A DNA stretch of 39,923 nt from Candidatus Aenigmarchaeota archaeon LH_S7 (GTDB taxonomy: Archaea > Aenigmatarchaeota > Aenigmatarchaeia > QMZS01): positions 1 through 39,923 of the forward strand of contig JAGXOL010000007.1 in the NCBI GenBank assembly GCA_023659895.1, read 5' to 3'. Shown here one piece after another: positions 24,244 to 31,317 of the stretch (positions within the stretch are counted from its first letter, which is position 1; every line of letters begins with the position of its first letter). A model generated the notes under the pieces. That model saw only the letters and a list, made by a program, of their open reading frames with translations, was not told where the DNA came from and made no database searches. The translations under genes were made by a program, and so were the position numbers.

Positions 24244-25506
24244 ATGAATATAGGGGATTATATTAGGGTTACCCAAGAAAAATCCACTTGGAAAGGAAAA
24301 ATTATCCAAAAAAAAGGAAATTATCTGACTCTGAAGCTTGATTCAGGGTATAATGCAGGAATTTTAGTGGACAAAAGAACAAAGATTAAAAAAATTAGTG
24401 GAAGTGAAGTTAAGAAACACAAGCCAATAAAATTCAAAACAAAATTTGATAAGAAAAAACCTTCGGTTTCAATATTATCTGCTGGTGGTACCATCGCTTC
24501 CTCAATTGACTACTCAACAAGTGCTATCTCTGCTGCTCATTCTGCTGAGGAAATGGTTGCTGCAGTTCCAGAACTCGCGAATTTTGCAAACATCAAAGCA
24601 AGAAAAGTTGTGGAAGAGATGAGTGAAAATATGTTACCTAAGCACTGGAAAAAAATTGCTAAGGAAATTGAAAAAGAACTAAAAAATAGTGAAGGTGTTG
24701 TTGTCACTCATGGGACTGATACTTTAGCTTACACAAGTTCAATGTTATCTTTCATATTAAGAAATCTTAATAAGCCGGTAGTGTTTACTTTTGCTCAGAA
24801 GAGTTCAGATAGGGGAAGTAGTGATAGTGCTATTAATCTGATTTGCTCAACAATAACTGCAATTCAAAAAATACCAGGAATTTTTGTTGTTGGACACGGA
24901 ACAGTAAGTGATGAGTTTTGTTTAATTCATAAGGGTAGCAAAGTAAGGAAAATGCATTCCTCACAAAGAGATACTTTTAGGTCAATAAATGATTATCCTA
25001 TTGGAAAAGTCTGGCCATCTGGTAAGATAAAATTGAACTATCAAAAAAAGATAAGTAATGAAAGAGAATTTCATATTGATGACAAAATAGAAGAAAAAGT
25101 AGGAATTATTAAAGCTTATCCTGGTTTGGACCCAAAGATTATTGATTGGTACACAGATAATAATTACAAAGGTTTAGTTATAGAGGGAACTGGTTTAGGA
25201 CATGTTAATGTGAAAGATAAATCATTATTACCAAAAATAAAAAGAGCTATTAAGAAAGGTGTTTTTGTATGTATGACAACCCAGACAATTTATGGAAGGA
25301 CTAATCCTTATGTTTACACACCTGCTAGAAAGTTATTGGATGCAGGAGTGATTTACCTGGAAGATATGTTAACTGAAACTGCTTACACGAAATTAATGTG
25401 GGTTTTGGGTCACACTAAAAATGAAGAAAAAGTAAGAAAAATGATGTTAGAAAATTTGGCTGGTGAATTTAATCCTCAATTGAAACCAGATCAATTCTTG
25501 TTATAA
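24244..25506 (+). CDS. gatD: Glutamyl-tRNA(Gln) amidotransferase subunit D
   Basis: A 420-aa archaeal GatD, the asparaginase-like subunit that supplies ammonia for converting Glu-tRNA(Gln) to Gln-tRNA(Gln) with GatE. An N-terminal SH3-like domain (residues 1-60) precedes the asparaginase core. The core has AGGTIASSIDYSTSAISAA (first catalytic Thr near residue 82), VVTHGTDTLAYTSS (TDT) and a Lys in FTFAQKSSDRGSSD. Length is normal. gatE is outside the window. Its presence implies no GlnRS and a non-discriminating GluRS. Confidence 0.93.
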   Translation: MNIGDYIRVTQEKSTWKGKIIQKKGNYLTLKLDSGYNAGILVDKRTKIKKISGSEVKKHKPIKFKTKFDKKKPSVSILSAGGTIASSIDYSTSAISAAHSAEEMVAAVPELANFANIKARKVVEEMSENMLPKHWKKIAKEIEKELKNSEGVVVTHGTDTLAYTSSMLSFILRNLNKPVVFTFAQKSSDRGSSDSAINLICSTITAIQKIPGIFVVGHGTVSDEFCLIHKGSKVRKMHSSQRDTFRSINDYPIGKVWPSGKIKLNYQKKISNEREFHIDDKIEEKVGIIKAYPGLDPKIIDWYTDNNYKGLVIEGTGLGHVNVKDKSLLPKIKRAIKKGVFVCMTTQTIYGRTNPYVYTPARKLLDAGVIYLEDMLTETAYTKLMWVLGHTKNEEKVRKMMLENLAGEFNPQLKPDQFLL

Positions 25507-25570
25507 AAGATTATCTATTTTAGAATAATTTATGGGCCTGTAGCTCAACCGGATAGAGCGTCTGTCAAAA

Positions 25571-25618
25571 CCTCGAAAAACTTTGTTTTCGGGTCCCATA
25601 AACTTTTGGTTTATGAGG
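25571..25618 (+). repeat. 48-nt three-way-junction RNA module, copy in the unresolved tRNA
   Basis: The module is bounded by CCTC and GAGG, which pair. Inside are hairpin CGAAAA/TTTTCG with loop ACTTTG and hairpin CATAAAC/GTTTATG with loop TTTTG. A 50-nt homolog with the same two hairpins and a changed second loop (TCAAG) sits in the tRNA-Glu T-loop intron (31819-31868, minus strand). It is flanked by AAAA on the left and AGGGTTTT on the right. Confidence 0.85.
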
Positions 25619-25643
25619 AGGGTTTTATCCACAGCTAAGAGGT

Positions 25644-25690
25644 TTTGGACGAAGCTTCGGAGCAACCTTTAGAAAAGGTTGCATCCAAAA
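25644..25690 (+). repeat. Second intron fold in the unresolved tRNA, with 21-nt hairpin
   Basis: Outer stem TTTTGGA/TCCAAAA encloses a small hairpin CGAAGCTTCG and the 21-nt hairpin 25662-25682 (9-bp arms GCAACCTTT and AAAGGTTGC, loop AGA). The hairpin is followed by ATCC and AAAA. The outer TTTTGGA/TCCAAA stem with a four-bp hairpin recurs in the tRNA-Gly T-arm intron. Confidence 0.75.
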
Positions 25691-25750
25691 GAGAAATTCC
25701 AGTAGAAAGAAGACACCAGAAGGTTAGGGGTTCAAATCCTCTCAGGTCCT

Positions 25751-26374
25751 TTAATAATTGAAAACCTGCGTCCATTCTTTTTTTAGATTCTCATCACCTA
25801 TTTTGTAAGGATAACTCAGTTTTTCTATTTCTCTCAAAAGATAATCCAAGCCCTCTATCTTTATTGAATTTAACAGAGACTTTATTTCTCCTTCTTCACC
25901 AATCCTTTTGAAGATAATATAAAAGGTATAAAATTCCAGGTAATCCTCTTTGGTGATTTTTTCTTTTGAATAGATTTTCTTGGAAATTTTTTCCAAAAAA
26001 AATCTGTGCATGCCCTTCTCAAAACCATATCTTGTTGCTTTATAATCAGCAAAAAAATTTTGGACAAATTCAACAAGTTTTGGAACTTCTAATTTTTCTC
26101 TTATCTCCTTATTTAGTTCTTCTTTTTCATTTATCAGCAAGAAGAAAAAACGAGCAAAATAACCTCTAAAAAGAAAATTATTATTAAGAAAATCGTTTTC
26201 TGGGTTAATCAAAAGTTCCATATCTTCTCCAATTGTGCCATTCAAAAAATCTGTTTTATAACTCGCTGAAATAAAAATGTTATTAAACCTCAAAGGATAA
26301 TCAATTTTTGAAACCATTCTTTTTACTTCTTCCTTTAATTTTTCATTTTCTATATCCAAAACAAGTTTGGCCAT
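25751..26374 (-). CDS. Conserved-looking hypothetical protein (207 aa)
   Basis: A soluble, helix-rich protein starting MAKLVLDIENEKLKEEVKRMV, with Phe/Tyr-rich segments (FLFRGYFARFFFLLINEKEEL, VEFVQNFFADYKATRYGFEKG, EFYTFYIIFKRIGEEGE). A metallopeptidase-type HExxH is not present. I do not recognise the family. It is the last gene after uL4-uL23 on the same strand, 15 nt beyond the uL23 stop, so it probably belongs to that operon. Its stop codon directly touches the 3' end of the convergent tRNA gene. Confidence 0.7.
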   Translation of the reverse strand: MAKLVLDIENEKLKEEVKRMVSKIDYPLRFNNIFISASYKTDFLNGTIGEDMELLINPENDFLNNNFLFRGYFARFFFLLINEKEELNKEIREKLEVPKLVEFVQNFFADYKATRYGFEKGMHRFFLEKISKKIYSKEKITKEDYLEFYTFYIIFKRIGEEGEIKSLLNSIKIEGLDYLLREIEKLSYPYKIGDENLKKEWTQVFNY

Positions 26375-26389
26375 AATTTAATTATAGAT

Positions 26390-26665
26390 TTATATTATCC
26401 CTAATTTTACTGCTATATCTCCTGCTGGTTTGTCAGGTTTTAACTTGATTATTGCTCTTTTTTTACCTTTTCTTGTAATCAAAGTATTTACACTATCTAC
26501 TTTCGCATTAAACTCCTTCTCAAAACTCTTCTTAATCTGGTTTTTATCCAATTTTAAGTCTTTTAACTGAAAAACAATTTTGTTTTCTATTTCTATCATT
26601 CTCACAACTTTTTCTGTGGTCACCGGATATTCAACCATTTCCCAAAAACTTTTTGTATCATTCAT
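26390..26665 (-). CDS. rpl23: Ribosomal protein uL23
   Basis: A 91-aa large-subunit protein at the exit tunnel. It has VEYPVTTEKVVRMIEIENKIVFQL and the C-terminal VDSVNTLITRKGKKRAIIKL of the family. Its start overlaps the uL4 stop by 4 nt, the classical S10-operon order uL4-uL23. uL3 and uL2 are not present on either side. Confidence 0.93.
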   Translation of the reverse strand: MNDTKSFWEMVEYPVTTEKVVRMIEIENKIVFQLKDLKLDKNQIKKSFEKEFNAKVDSVNTLITRKGKKRAIIKLKPDKPAGDIAVKLGII

Positions 26666-27459
26666 AGTCTATTATTCACCTCTTTCAAACTTGATTCTGT
26701 CCAGATTGTTAATCTTCCAGGAACAGCTCCAGGAGCCAATTTCTCTACATCAAGATTTTTTGCTAACTTCACTTCCAAACCAGGTATATTTTTTGCAGCT
26801 TTTTGTAAAGGACATTTATTGGAAACAACAATCAATACTCCTTTTTTCTTCCTGTACTTTCTTCCTCTGGTTTTTCCAATTCCTGCTCTTATTTTCTTTT
26901 TCTTAGTTCTTTCCAGTTCTTCATCAAGACCTAAATTTCTGAGTGTGTTCGTAACTTTTTTAGTTTTGGTTAAAGTTTCAAAATTGTCTTCCAAAACCAA
27001 AGGGACTTCTTTTAGTTTTTCAATGTTGTGTCCTCTTTTAAATATTAATTCCTTATTTTTAGAGGCAGAGATAGCACTAAACAAAGCAAGTTTCTTCTCC
27101 TTCTTGTTCATTGATTTTATGAAATTCTTTTCTGATTTAGGTGGATGGGCTTTTCTACCTTTTATTGCTTGAGGTACTTTTCTCACAACAAACATTAAAG
27201 GTCCTTCACCATGTATTCTGGGTAAGCGAGCCATTTCTCTTCCAGCCATCCTTGCTCTTGGATAAACATTACCACTCCCATGATAGTGAGCGCTTGTTCT
27301 CATACCAGCAATTTCATTTGCACCATATTTTTGTCTCCTATTTGCTTGGGATATTTTAACTGCTCTTTTTATAAGGTCTTCCCTAAGTTTATAGTTGAAA
27401 GCCTTTCCGAGCTCTACAGTTTTTTTCTTTTTTCCATCAATAAAATAAAGATTAGTCAT
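26662..27459 (-). CDS. rpl4: Ribosomal protein uL4 (archaeal L4e type)
   Basis: A 265-aa protein. The archaeal signature RAVKISQANRRQKYGANEIAGMRTSAHYHGSG is followed by RMAGREMARLPRIHGEG and PQAIKGRKAHPPK in the extended loop, and a C-terminal NVEKLAPGAVPGRLTIWTESSL. Length is normal. It heads a three-gene minus-strand operon and is divergent from the tRNA-Leu gene with only ~31 bp between. Confidence 0.94.
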   Translation of the reverse strand: MTNLYFIDGKKKKTVELGKAFNYKLREDLIKRAVKISQANRRQKYGANEIAGMRTSAHYHGSGNVYPRARMAGREMARLPRIHGEGPLMFVVRKVPQAIKGRKAHPPKSEKNFIKSMNKKEKKLALFSAISASKNKELIFKRGHNIEKLKEVPLVLEDNFETLTKTKKVTNTLRNLGLDEELERTKKKKIRAGIGKTRGRKYRKKKGVLIVVSNKCPLQKAAKNIPGLEVKLAKNLDVEKLAPGAVPGRLTIWTESSLKEVNNRL

Positions 27460-27490
27460 ATTAATCTTTTCAATAAAAACTTTAAATTAT

Positions 27491-27713
27491 GCGGGGGTAG
27501 CCAAGTCTGGTCAAACCTTTTATTGGTTATATTGGATAAAAAGGTTTGATCCAAAAAATCTGACCAGAAAAGGGACAACAGGCGCAGGGTTTAGGACCCT
27601 GTCTCTCAGTGGGTTCGGCGGTTCAAAGGGAACTTTTAGAAAAAGTTCCATCAAAAAAAGAAAAAAAGATCTCCACCCCAAAGAAAAACGATACGGAAAT
27701 CCGCCCCCCCGCA
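27491..27713 (+). tRNA. tRNA-Leu (TAG) with D-loop and T-loop introns
   Basis: Acceptor GCGGGGG pairs with CCCCCGC (27706-27712), discriminator A. D-stem GCC/GGC, anticodon arm CAGGG-TTTAGGA-CCCTG (anticodon TAG), a long Leu-type variable arm, and T-stem GGCGG/CCGCC. A ~64-nt D-loop intron (about 27514-27577) contains the 11-bp hairpin TCAAACCTTTT/AAAAGGTTTGA. A 69-nt T-loop intron (about 27628-27696) splits TTCAAA from the end of the loop. The repeated AAA at both T-loop junctions makes the exact splice point ambiguous. Confidence 0.92.
27629..27649 (+). repeat. 21-nt hairpin, copy in the tRNA-Leu T-loop intron
   Basis: 9-bp arms GGAACTTTT and AAAAGTTCC with triloop AGA, followed by ATC and an A-run. 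It has the same size and loop as 27714-27734, 25662-25682 and (with one G-U) 31784-31804, but a different first five pairs. Confidence 0.85.
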
Positions 27714-27734
27714 CAAGCTTTTAGAAAAAGCTTG
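27714..27734 (+). repeat. 21-nt hairpin directly after the tRNA-Leu 3' end
   Basis: Arms CAAGCTTTT and AAAAGCTTG with loop AGA, followed by AGC and seven A. It starts at the first base after the tRNA discriminator. The same hairpin and its AGC-A tail end the tRNA-Glu T-loop intron. Here it could also help terminate or process the tRNA-Leu transcript. Confidence 0.8.
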
Positions 27735-27794
27735 AGCAAAAAAATAAGGAAAAAGGAAAGCCTGACTATTTAAATAATTTAAATAAGTAATTTT

Positions 27795-28049
27795 ATGGAC
27801 GCAATGTGTAAAGATATTGTCGGAAAAACCGTGGTTTCAGAGGAAACAGGAAGGAAATTCGGAATTGTAGGAGATTTGAATTTTATAGCTGAAAGCGGAG
27901 AGTTGTTGAATGTGAGCCTAGAAGCTCCAACAAATTCAGTGGAAAAAGTTAACTTGGAAACAAATGAAAAGGGAAGTTATTTAATACCATTTTCAACAGT
28001 AAAAAGTGTAGGGGATTTTGTGATAGTCTCTGAAAAAGAGATAATTTAA
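27795..28049 (+). CDS. PRC-barrel domain protein (84 aa)
   Basis: A single PRC-barrel: MCKDIVGKTVVSEETGRKFGIVGDLNFIAESGELLNVSLE and the closing YLIPFSTVKSVGDFVIV. Stand-alone archaeal PRC-barrels of ~80 aa are common and are linked to RNA metabolism and cell division (CdpB-type). Its role here cannot be fixed. TATA-like TATTTAAATAATTTAAATA lies ~20-40 nt upstream, and a T-rich terminator (28050-28061) follows. Confidence 0.82.
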   Translation: MDAMCKDIVGKTVVSEETGRKFGIVGDLNFIAESGELLNVSLEAPTNSVEKVNLETNEKGSYLIPFSTVKSVGDFVIVSEKEII

Positions 28050-28061
28050 TTTTTATTTTTT
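28050..28061 (+). terminator. T-rich terminator after the PRC-barrel gene
   Basis: TTTTTATTTTTT follows the stop directly. Together with the last codon it is almost the same string as after GH57 and dapB, so it is probably a shared terminator consensus of this genome. Confidence 0.5.
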
Positions 28062-28066
28062 AGATA

Positions 28067-28885
28067 TTAAATCAAGAAAGATTCTATTATTGCTCCCAAA
28101 AAAATAAAAAAAACTCCAATGAAGAAAAGGAATAAAGAGTCCTTGACAACAAACATCCTATGAGTTTTATTTTCTTTATGTCTGCTTATAGCAACTGACA
28201 ACAATCCCCCTGCAATCCCCGCCAAAATATAACCTAAAAACTCAGGCAAACCATGTAAAGCATAGCTTAATAACATTGAAGGAACAAAGGGAGCACCTAA
28301 AATAGTGGGTAAAGCGTAAGAGCTGCATAATTCTTTAGCCCCTTGTCCTACTACAACACCCAAAACACTTGCATTCCATGAAATTAAAAAAATTGCTCCA
28401 CTTGAATAAAACAAAGAGAAAACAAAACAAGTAGTCATCACAAGCAGATTATTCATAAAGATTGTCAAGAAAAAACTTGGTGAATTAAAATTACCTGTTA
28501 AATCATGAACAGTTCTTATTTGGTCTGAAAATATTTGGTTAGAAAAATCAGCAGGAGCTAATAAGTAAATAGTTGCAATAGTTAAAGAAATTCCCGCCAC
28601 AATGGAAAGATAATAGATTATTATTTTTAGGTGCCTCCAAAAAAAGTTTAGTTTATAAAGGTACTCCCAAAAATGGTCATATTCTTTCTTTTTTTCTTCT
28701 CTTTTTAGGTTACTTATAGTAACAGGTAATATTGCAAGTACAATCAAGAAAACCAAAAACAAGCCCCCCTTGGATAAATAGTTTGTTAGAAGAACTGCAA
28801 TGATAGAGCCTAAAATAGCAATTATTATCACAAGATAAGGTTTTTCTCTAATCGAACTAATAGATAATAAAGATTCGAAAACCAT
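28067..28885 (-). CDS. Stage II sporulation protein M (SpoIIM)-like membrane protein
   Basis: ATG 28885 (MVFESLLSISSIREKPY) is chosen over the longer frame, which would run into the divergent gene. The 272-aa protein has about six TM segments. The SpoIIM/DUF95 core is FMNNLLVMTTCFVFSLFYSSGAIFLISWNASVLGVVVG, followed by LYALHGLPEFLGY-like YALHGLPEFLGYILAG. Archaeal members are of unknown role and not related to spores. Only 4 bp separate its start from the DedA-like start. Confidence 0.8.
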   Translation of the reverse strand: MVFESLLSISSIREKPYLVIIIAILGSIIAVLLTNYLSKGGLFLVFLIVLAILPVTISNLKREEKKKEYDHFWEYLYKLNFFWRHLKIIIYYLSIVAGISLTIATIYLLAPADFSNQIFSDQIRTVHDLTGNFNSPSFFLTIFMNNLLVMTTCFVFSLFYSSGAIFLISWNASVLGVVVGQGAKELCSSYALPTILGAPFVPSMLLSYALHGLPEFLGYILAGIAGGLLSVAISRHKENKTHRMFVVKDSLFLFFIGVFFIFLGAIIESFLI

Positions 28886-28889
28886 AATT

Positions 28890-29498
28890 ATGAATATATT
28901 TAAATTCAAGTATAAAAAAACAAGAAGATTATTTAAATTAACTATTTTGGGTTCAATACTTTTTATATTGGTTCTCATAGCCCTACTAATAATAGCAAAG
29001 ATCTATGTGCCTACTGAGTTAATCAAAAATTTTGAAATAAAAGAATTCCTTGATGTTTATAATTATATTGGTTTATTTTTGATCACTTTCTTAGGAGGAA
29101 CAATCTTACCTTTAGGTAGTCCAGCAGCAGTTTCTGCAGCTGGTTTTTTGGGAATGGCGGAAATACCTGTAATAATTGTTGCAGCTACAGGATTTACTGT
29201 GGGTGTACTTGTTAATTATTGTCTTGCTTATAAATTAGGTGCTAATTATGCCAAGAAGAAGATATCTCCGGAGATTTATGAGGATGTGGTATTATGGTGG
29301 AACAAATGGGGTGTTCTACTTGTAGTAGTTTTCGCTTTGTTTCCAGTCTTACCTTTTGATTTAATTGCCTTGGTCTGTGGGGTTTTCAGATTTAATTTGG
29401 TTTATTTCATTTTGATTAATTTTTTCAGCAATTTGCTTAATTCATACATTTTTTTATATTTAGGAACACAAGCAAGTTTGTGGATAGGGCTAATCTAA
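28890..29498 (+). CDS. DedA/VTT-family membrane protein
   Basis: A 202-aa membrane protein. After a basic N-terminus and one TM, the VTT (SNARE-associated) core reads GTILPLGSPAAVSAAGFLGM, a re-entrant loop with Pro-rich turn, then VLVNYCLAYKLGANYAKKKI and FALFPVLPFDLIALVCGVFRF. Family members are lipid scramblases or transporters. The four-base spacer to the divergent SpoIIM-like start means each promoter lies inside the other gene. Confidence 0.8.
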   Translation: MNIFKFKYKKTRRLFKLTILGSILFILVLIALLIIAKIYVPTELIKNFEIKEFLDVYNYIGLFLITFLGGTILPLGSPAAVSAAGFLGMAEIPVIIVAATGFTVGVLVNYCLAYKLGANYAKKKISPEIYEDVVLWWNKWGVLLVVVFALFPVLPFDLIALVCGVFRFNLVYFILINFFSNLLNSYIFLYLGTQASLWIGLI

Positions 29499-30092
29499 AC
29501 TTAGTTTAATAAGTGTGCTTATTTCTTTTCCTCCGCTAATATCATCTATATTTCTTCCAAAATTTTTAATTATTAAATCTGTTCCTTTATCTCCTACTAG
29601 TGTTGTATTCCCATAGGTAATTAAATCCACATTATAAATATTATCCTTAGAGGTAAGATTTCTGAATTTCAAATAATAATTATTTGTAGTACCTTTTCCA
29701 TATCTAAACTCATTTACATCTACTTCTCTAAAATAAAACTTATCTTTTCCGAAAATACCTTGTGTTGAGTTACAGTTTTTGCTAAAACATACAGAAGAAT
29801 CTGAAGAATAAATTGTTCCATCAGTTAATATTGGAAAATAAATTTGATTATTTTTTGAATCAATATAGATTTTTCCTGGTAAATCAAAAACAATTTTTTC
29901 TTTATTTTTGTGGCTAATAACTCTATCCATTTTATCTGATAAAGAGAAAAGAAATGACTCTGATTTAGTTAAAGTTGGTATATCTAAATTTTCTTCTGCC
30001 ATTGGCATTCCCCAGTTGTATGCTAGGGATATAAGGAACAAATATATTCCCACAATAATAATAGAAGATATGATAGGAGCAATACCTTTCAT
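29490..30092 (-). CDS. Pilin-like secreted protein (200 aa)
   Basis: The N-terminus MKGIAPIISSIIIVGIYLFLISLAYNW is a minimal class III signal, with cleavage expected after the KG pair. The mature part is beta-rich with one CFSKNC cysteine pair. It resembles minor pilins. It is the third pilin-like gene in the window and is not next to assembly genes. The 3' end overlaps the DedA-like gene by 9 nt. Confidence 0.7.
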   Translation of the reverse strand: MKGIAPIISSIIIVGIYLFLISLAYNWGMPMAEENLDIPTLTKSESFLFSLSDKMDRVISHKNKEKIVFDLPGKIYIDSKNNQIYFPILTDGTIYSSDSSVCFSKNCNSTQGIFGKDKFYFREVDVNEFRYGKGTTNNYYLKFRNLTSKDNIYNVDLITYGNTTLVGDKGTDLIIKNFGRNIDDISGGKEISTLIKLSLD

Positions 30093-30119
30093 AAGTCTAT
30101 TTGTTTTTCTTATTCCCTT

Positions 30120-30284
30120 TGCGGCTGCCGGGATTTGAATTCCCGAAACCTATGGATTTGGACGGAACTTTCCTCCAAAAGGTTTTCCCGGGTCACAAGC
30201 TTGGGGAGCTTGTATCCTACCATTGTCCCTAAACAGCAAAGTATTTAATTTTTCCTTACTGTTTGTGGCCTAGACCACAGCCGC
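30120..30284 (-). tRNA. tRNA-Gly (CCC) with D-loop and T-arm introns
   Basis: On the minus strand acceptor GCGGCTG (30284-30278) pairs with CAGCCGC and discriminator A (30120). D-stem GTCT/GGAT. Anticodon arm CAAGC-TCCCCAA-GCTTG places CCC at 34-36 with an unusual C33. T-stem CCGGG/CCCGG and loop TTCAAAT. A ~45-nt D-loop intron (about 30224-30270) folds on AAACAG/CTGTTT. A ~47-nt intron after the first T-stem half (about 30140-30186) folds as AAACC/GGTTT around TTTGGA/TCCAAA. The repeated GGGA leaves the second junction ambiguous. Confidence 0.85.
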
Positions 30285-30310
30285 ATAACTAATTTATTCG
30301 AATTAATTTT

Positions 30311-31315
30311 ATGATTGAAATTGATGGTAGCTATTTGGAGGGTGGGGGACAAATAATAAGGACTTCTATTGGATTGTCTTGTGCAACAAAAGAGCCTATC
30401 CATATTTTTAATATCAGAGCTAAAAGGAAGCCTCCTGGATTAAAAGCTCAGCACTTAGCAGCTATTAAATCAGTTAAAGAGCTCTGTGATGGTAGATTGG
30501 AAAGCGGTGAAATAAGTTCTAAAGAGATTTGGTTTTATCCTGGTGAGATTAAAAAAGGAGAATTGAATGTAAAAATTTCAACTGCAGGTTCTGTTGCTTT
30601 GGTTCTACAAACAATTTTTTTAGCTTCTTTGAAAATTGAAAAAGAATTGGAAATAAGAATAGAAGGAGGAGGGACTTTTGGGAAGTGGGCGCCCTCTGTT
30701 GAATATCTAAAAAATGTTTTTCTGCCAACTTTAGAGAAATTTAAATTCTCTGCTGAGATAAAAGCTCTTAAACATGGTTTTTATCCTAAAGGTGGAGCAA
30801 AAGTTATTGCAAAAATTTTTCCTTCTGGATTGAAAGGTTACAATCTTGAGAGAAAGGTTGAGAAGATAAAAGGAATTTCAATTGCCACAAAAAACTTGGA
30901 AAAAGGTAAGGTTGGAGAGAGACAGAAAGAAAGTGCTAAAAGATTATTAAAAGATTTTGAATCAGATATAAAAACAAAATATGTTGAGTCCCTGTCAACA
31001 GGAACAGGAATTGAAATTTGGAGTGAGCCCACAAGAATTGGCGGTAATTGTTTAGGGGAAAAAGGGATAAAAGCGGAAAAGGTTGGGGTAAAAGCTGCTG
31101 AAAATTTATTAAAAGAACTAAACTCTGGTGCTATAGTAGATAAACATTTGGCTGACCAATTAGTTCCTTTCATTGCTCTAACTGGAGGAAGATCAAGTTA
31201 TTTTGCTAGGGAATTAACAAATCACACCAAAACAAATATATGGGTTACTGAGAGATTCATTAAGAGAAAATTTAATCTCAAGAAAAAAGAAAATTTGTTT
31301 GAGATTTCTGTTTAA
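30311..31315 (+). CDS. rtcA: RNA 3'-terminal phosphate cyclase (RtcA)
   Basis: A 334-aa enzyme that converts RNA 3'-phosphate to 2',3'-cyclic phosphate using ATP. It begins IDGSYLEGGGQIIRTSIGLS, has AKRKPPGLKAQHL, GGGTFGKWAPS and HGFYPKGGAKV, and the C-terminal HLADQLVPFIALTGGRSSYF with the catalytic His in DKHLADQL. Length is normal. It starts 26 nt from the 5' end of the divergent, intron-bearing tRNA-Gly gene; a role in tRNA-splicing ends is a plausible inference. Confidence 0.93.
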   Translation: MIEIDGSYLEGGGQIIRTSIGLSCATKEPIHIFNIRAKRKPPGLKAQHLAAIKSVKELCDGRLESGEISSKEIWFYPGEIKKGELNVKISTAGSVALVLQTIFLASLKIEKELEIRIEGGGTFGKWAPSVEYLKNVFLPTLEKFKFSAEIKALKHGFYPKGGAKVIAKIFPSGLKGYNLERKVEKIKGISIATKNLEKGKVGERQKESAKRLLKDFESDIKTKYVESLSTGTGIEIWSEPTRIGGNCLGEKGIKAEKVGVKAAENLLKELNSGAIVDKHLADQLVPFIALTGGRSSYFARELTNHTKTNIWVTERFIKRKFNLKKKENLFEISV

Positions 31316-31317
31316 GA

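Larger units (their letters stand above)
25534..25750 (+). tRNA. tRNA, isotype unresolved, with ~145 nt of intron in the anticodon arm
   Basis: Acceptor GGGCCTG pairs with CAGGTCC (25743-25749, discriminator T). D-arm GCTC-AACCGGATA-GAGC and T-arm AGGGG-TTCAAAT-CCTCT are uninterrupted. The anticodon arm starts TCTGT (25561-25565) and ends ...CAGA (25717-25720), split by two folded insertions. One reading pairs TCTGT with ACAG (25631-25634) plus A25720 and leaves loop CTTATCC (anticodon TAT). Another uses TCTG, GCTAAGA and ACCAGA (anticodon AAG). Neither is fully normal, so I leave the isotype open; the body resembles Arg/Ile/Lys. Confidence 0.75.

Noticed and set aside
25566-25715. Group I or group II self-splicing intron
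   Set aside because: Far too short and lacking the conserved core elements; archaeal endonuclease-spliced introns fit better.
26819-27359. Phe/Ser/Leu-rich plus-strand frames opposite uL4
   Set aside because: Typical antisense composition of a Lys-rich ribosomal protein gene.
27520-27714. A 64-codon minus-strand frame
   Set aside because: It is antisense to tRNA-Leu and its introns, has no start signals and an unusual Phe/Pro/Arg composition.
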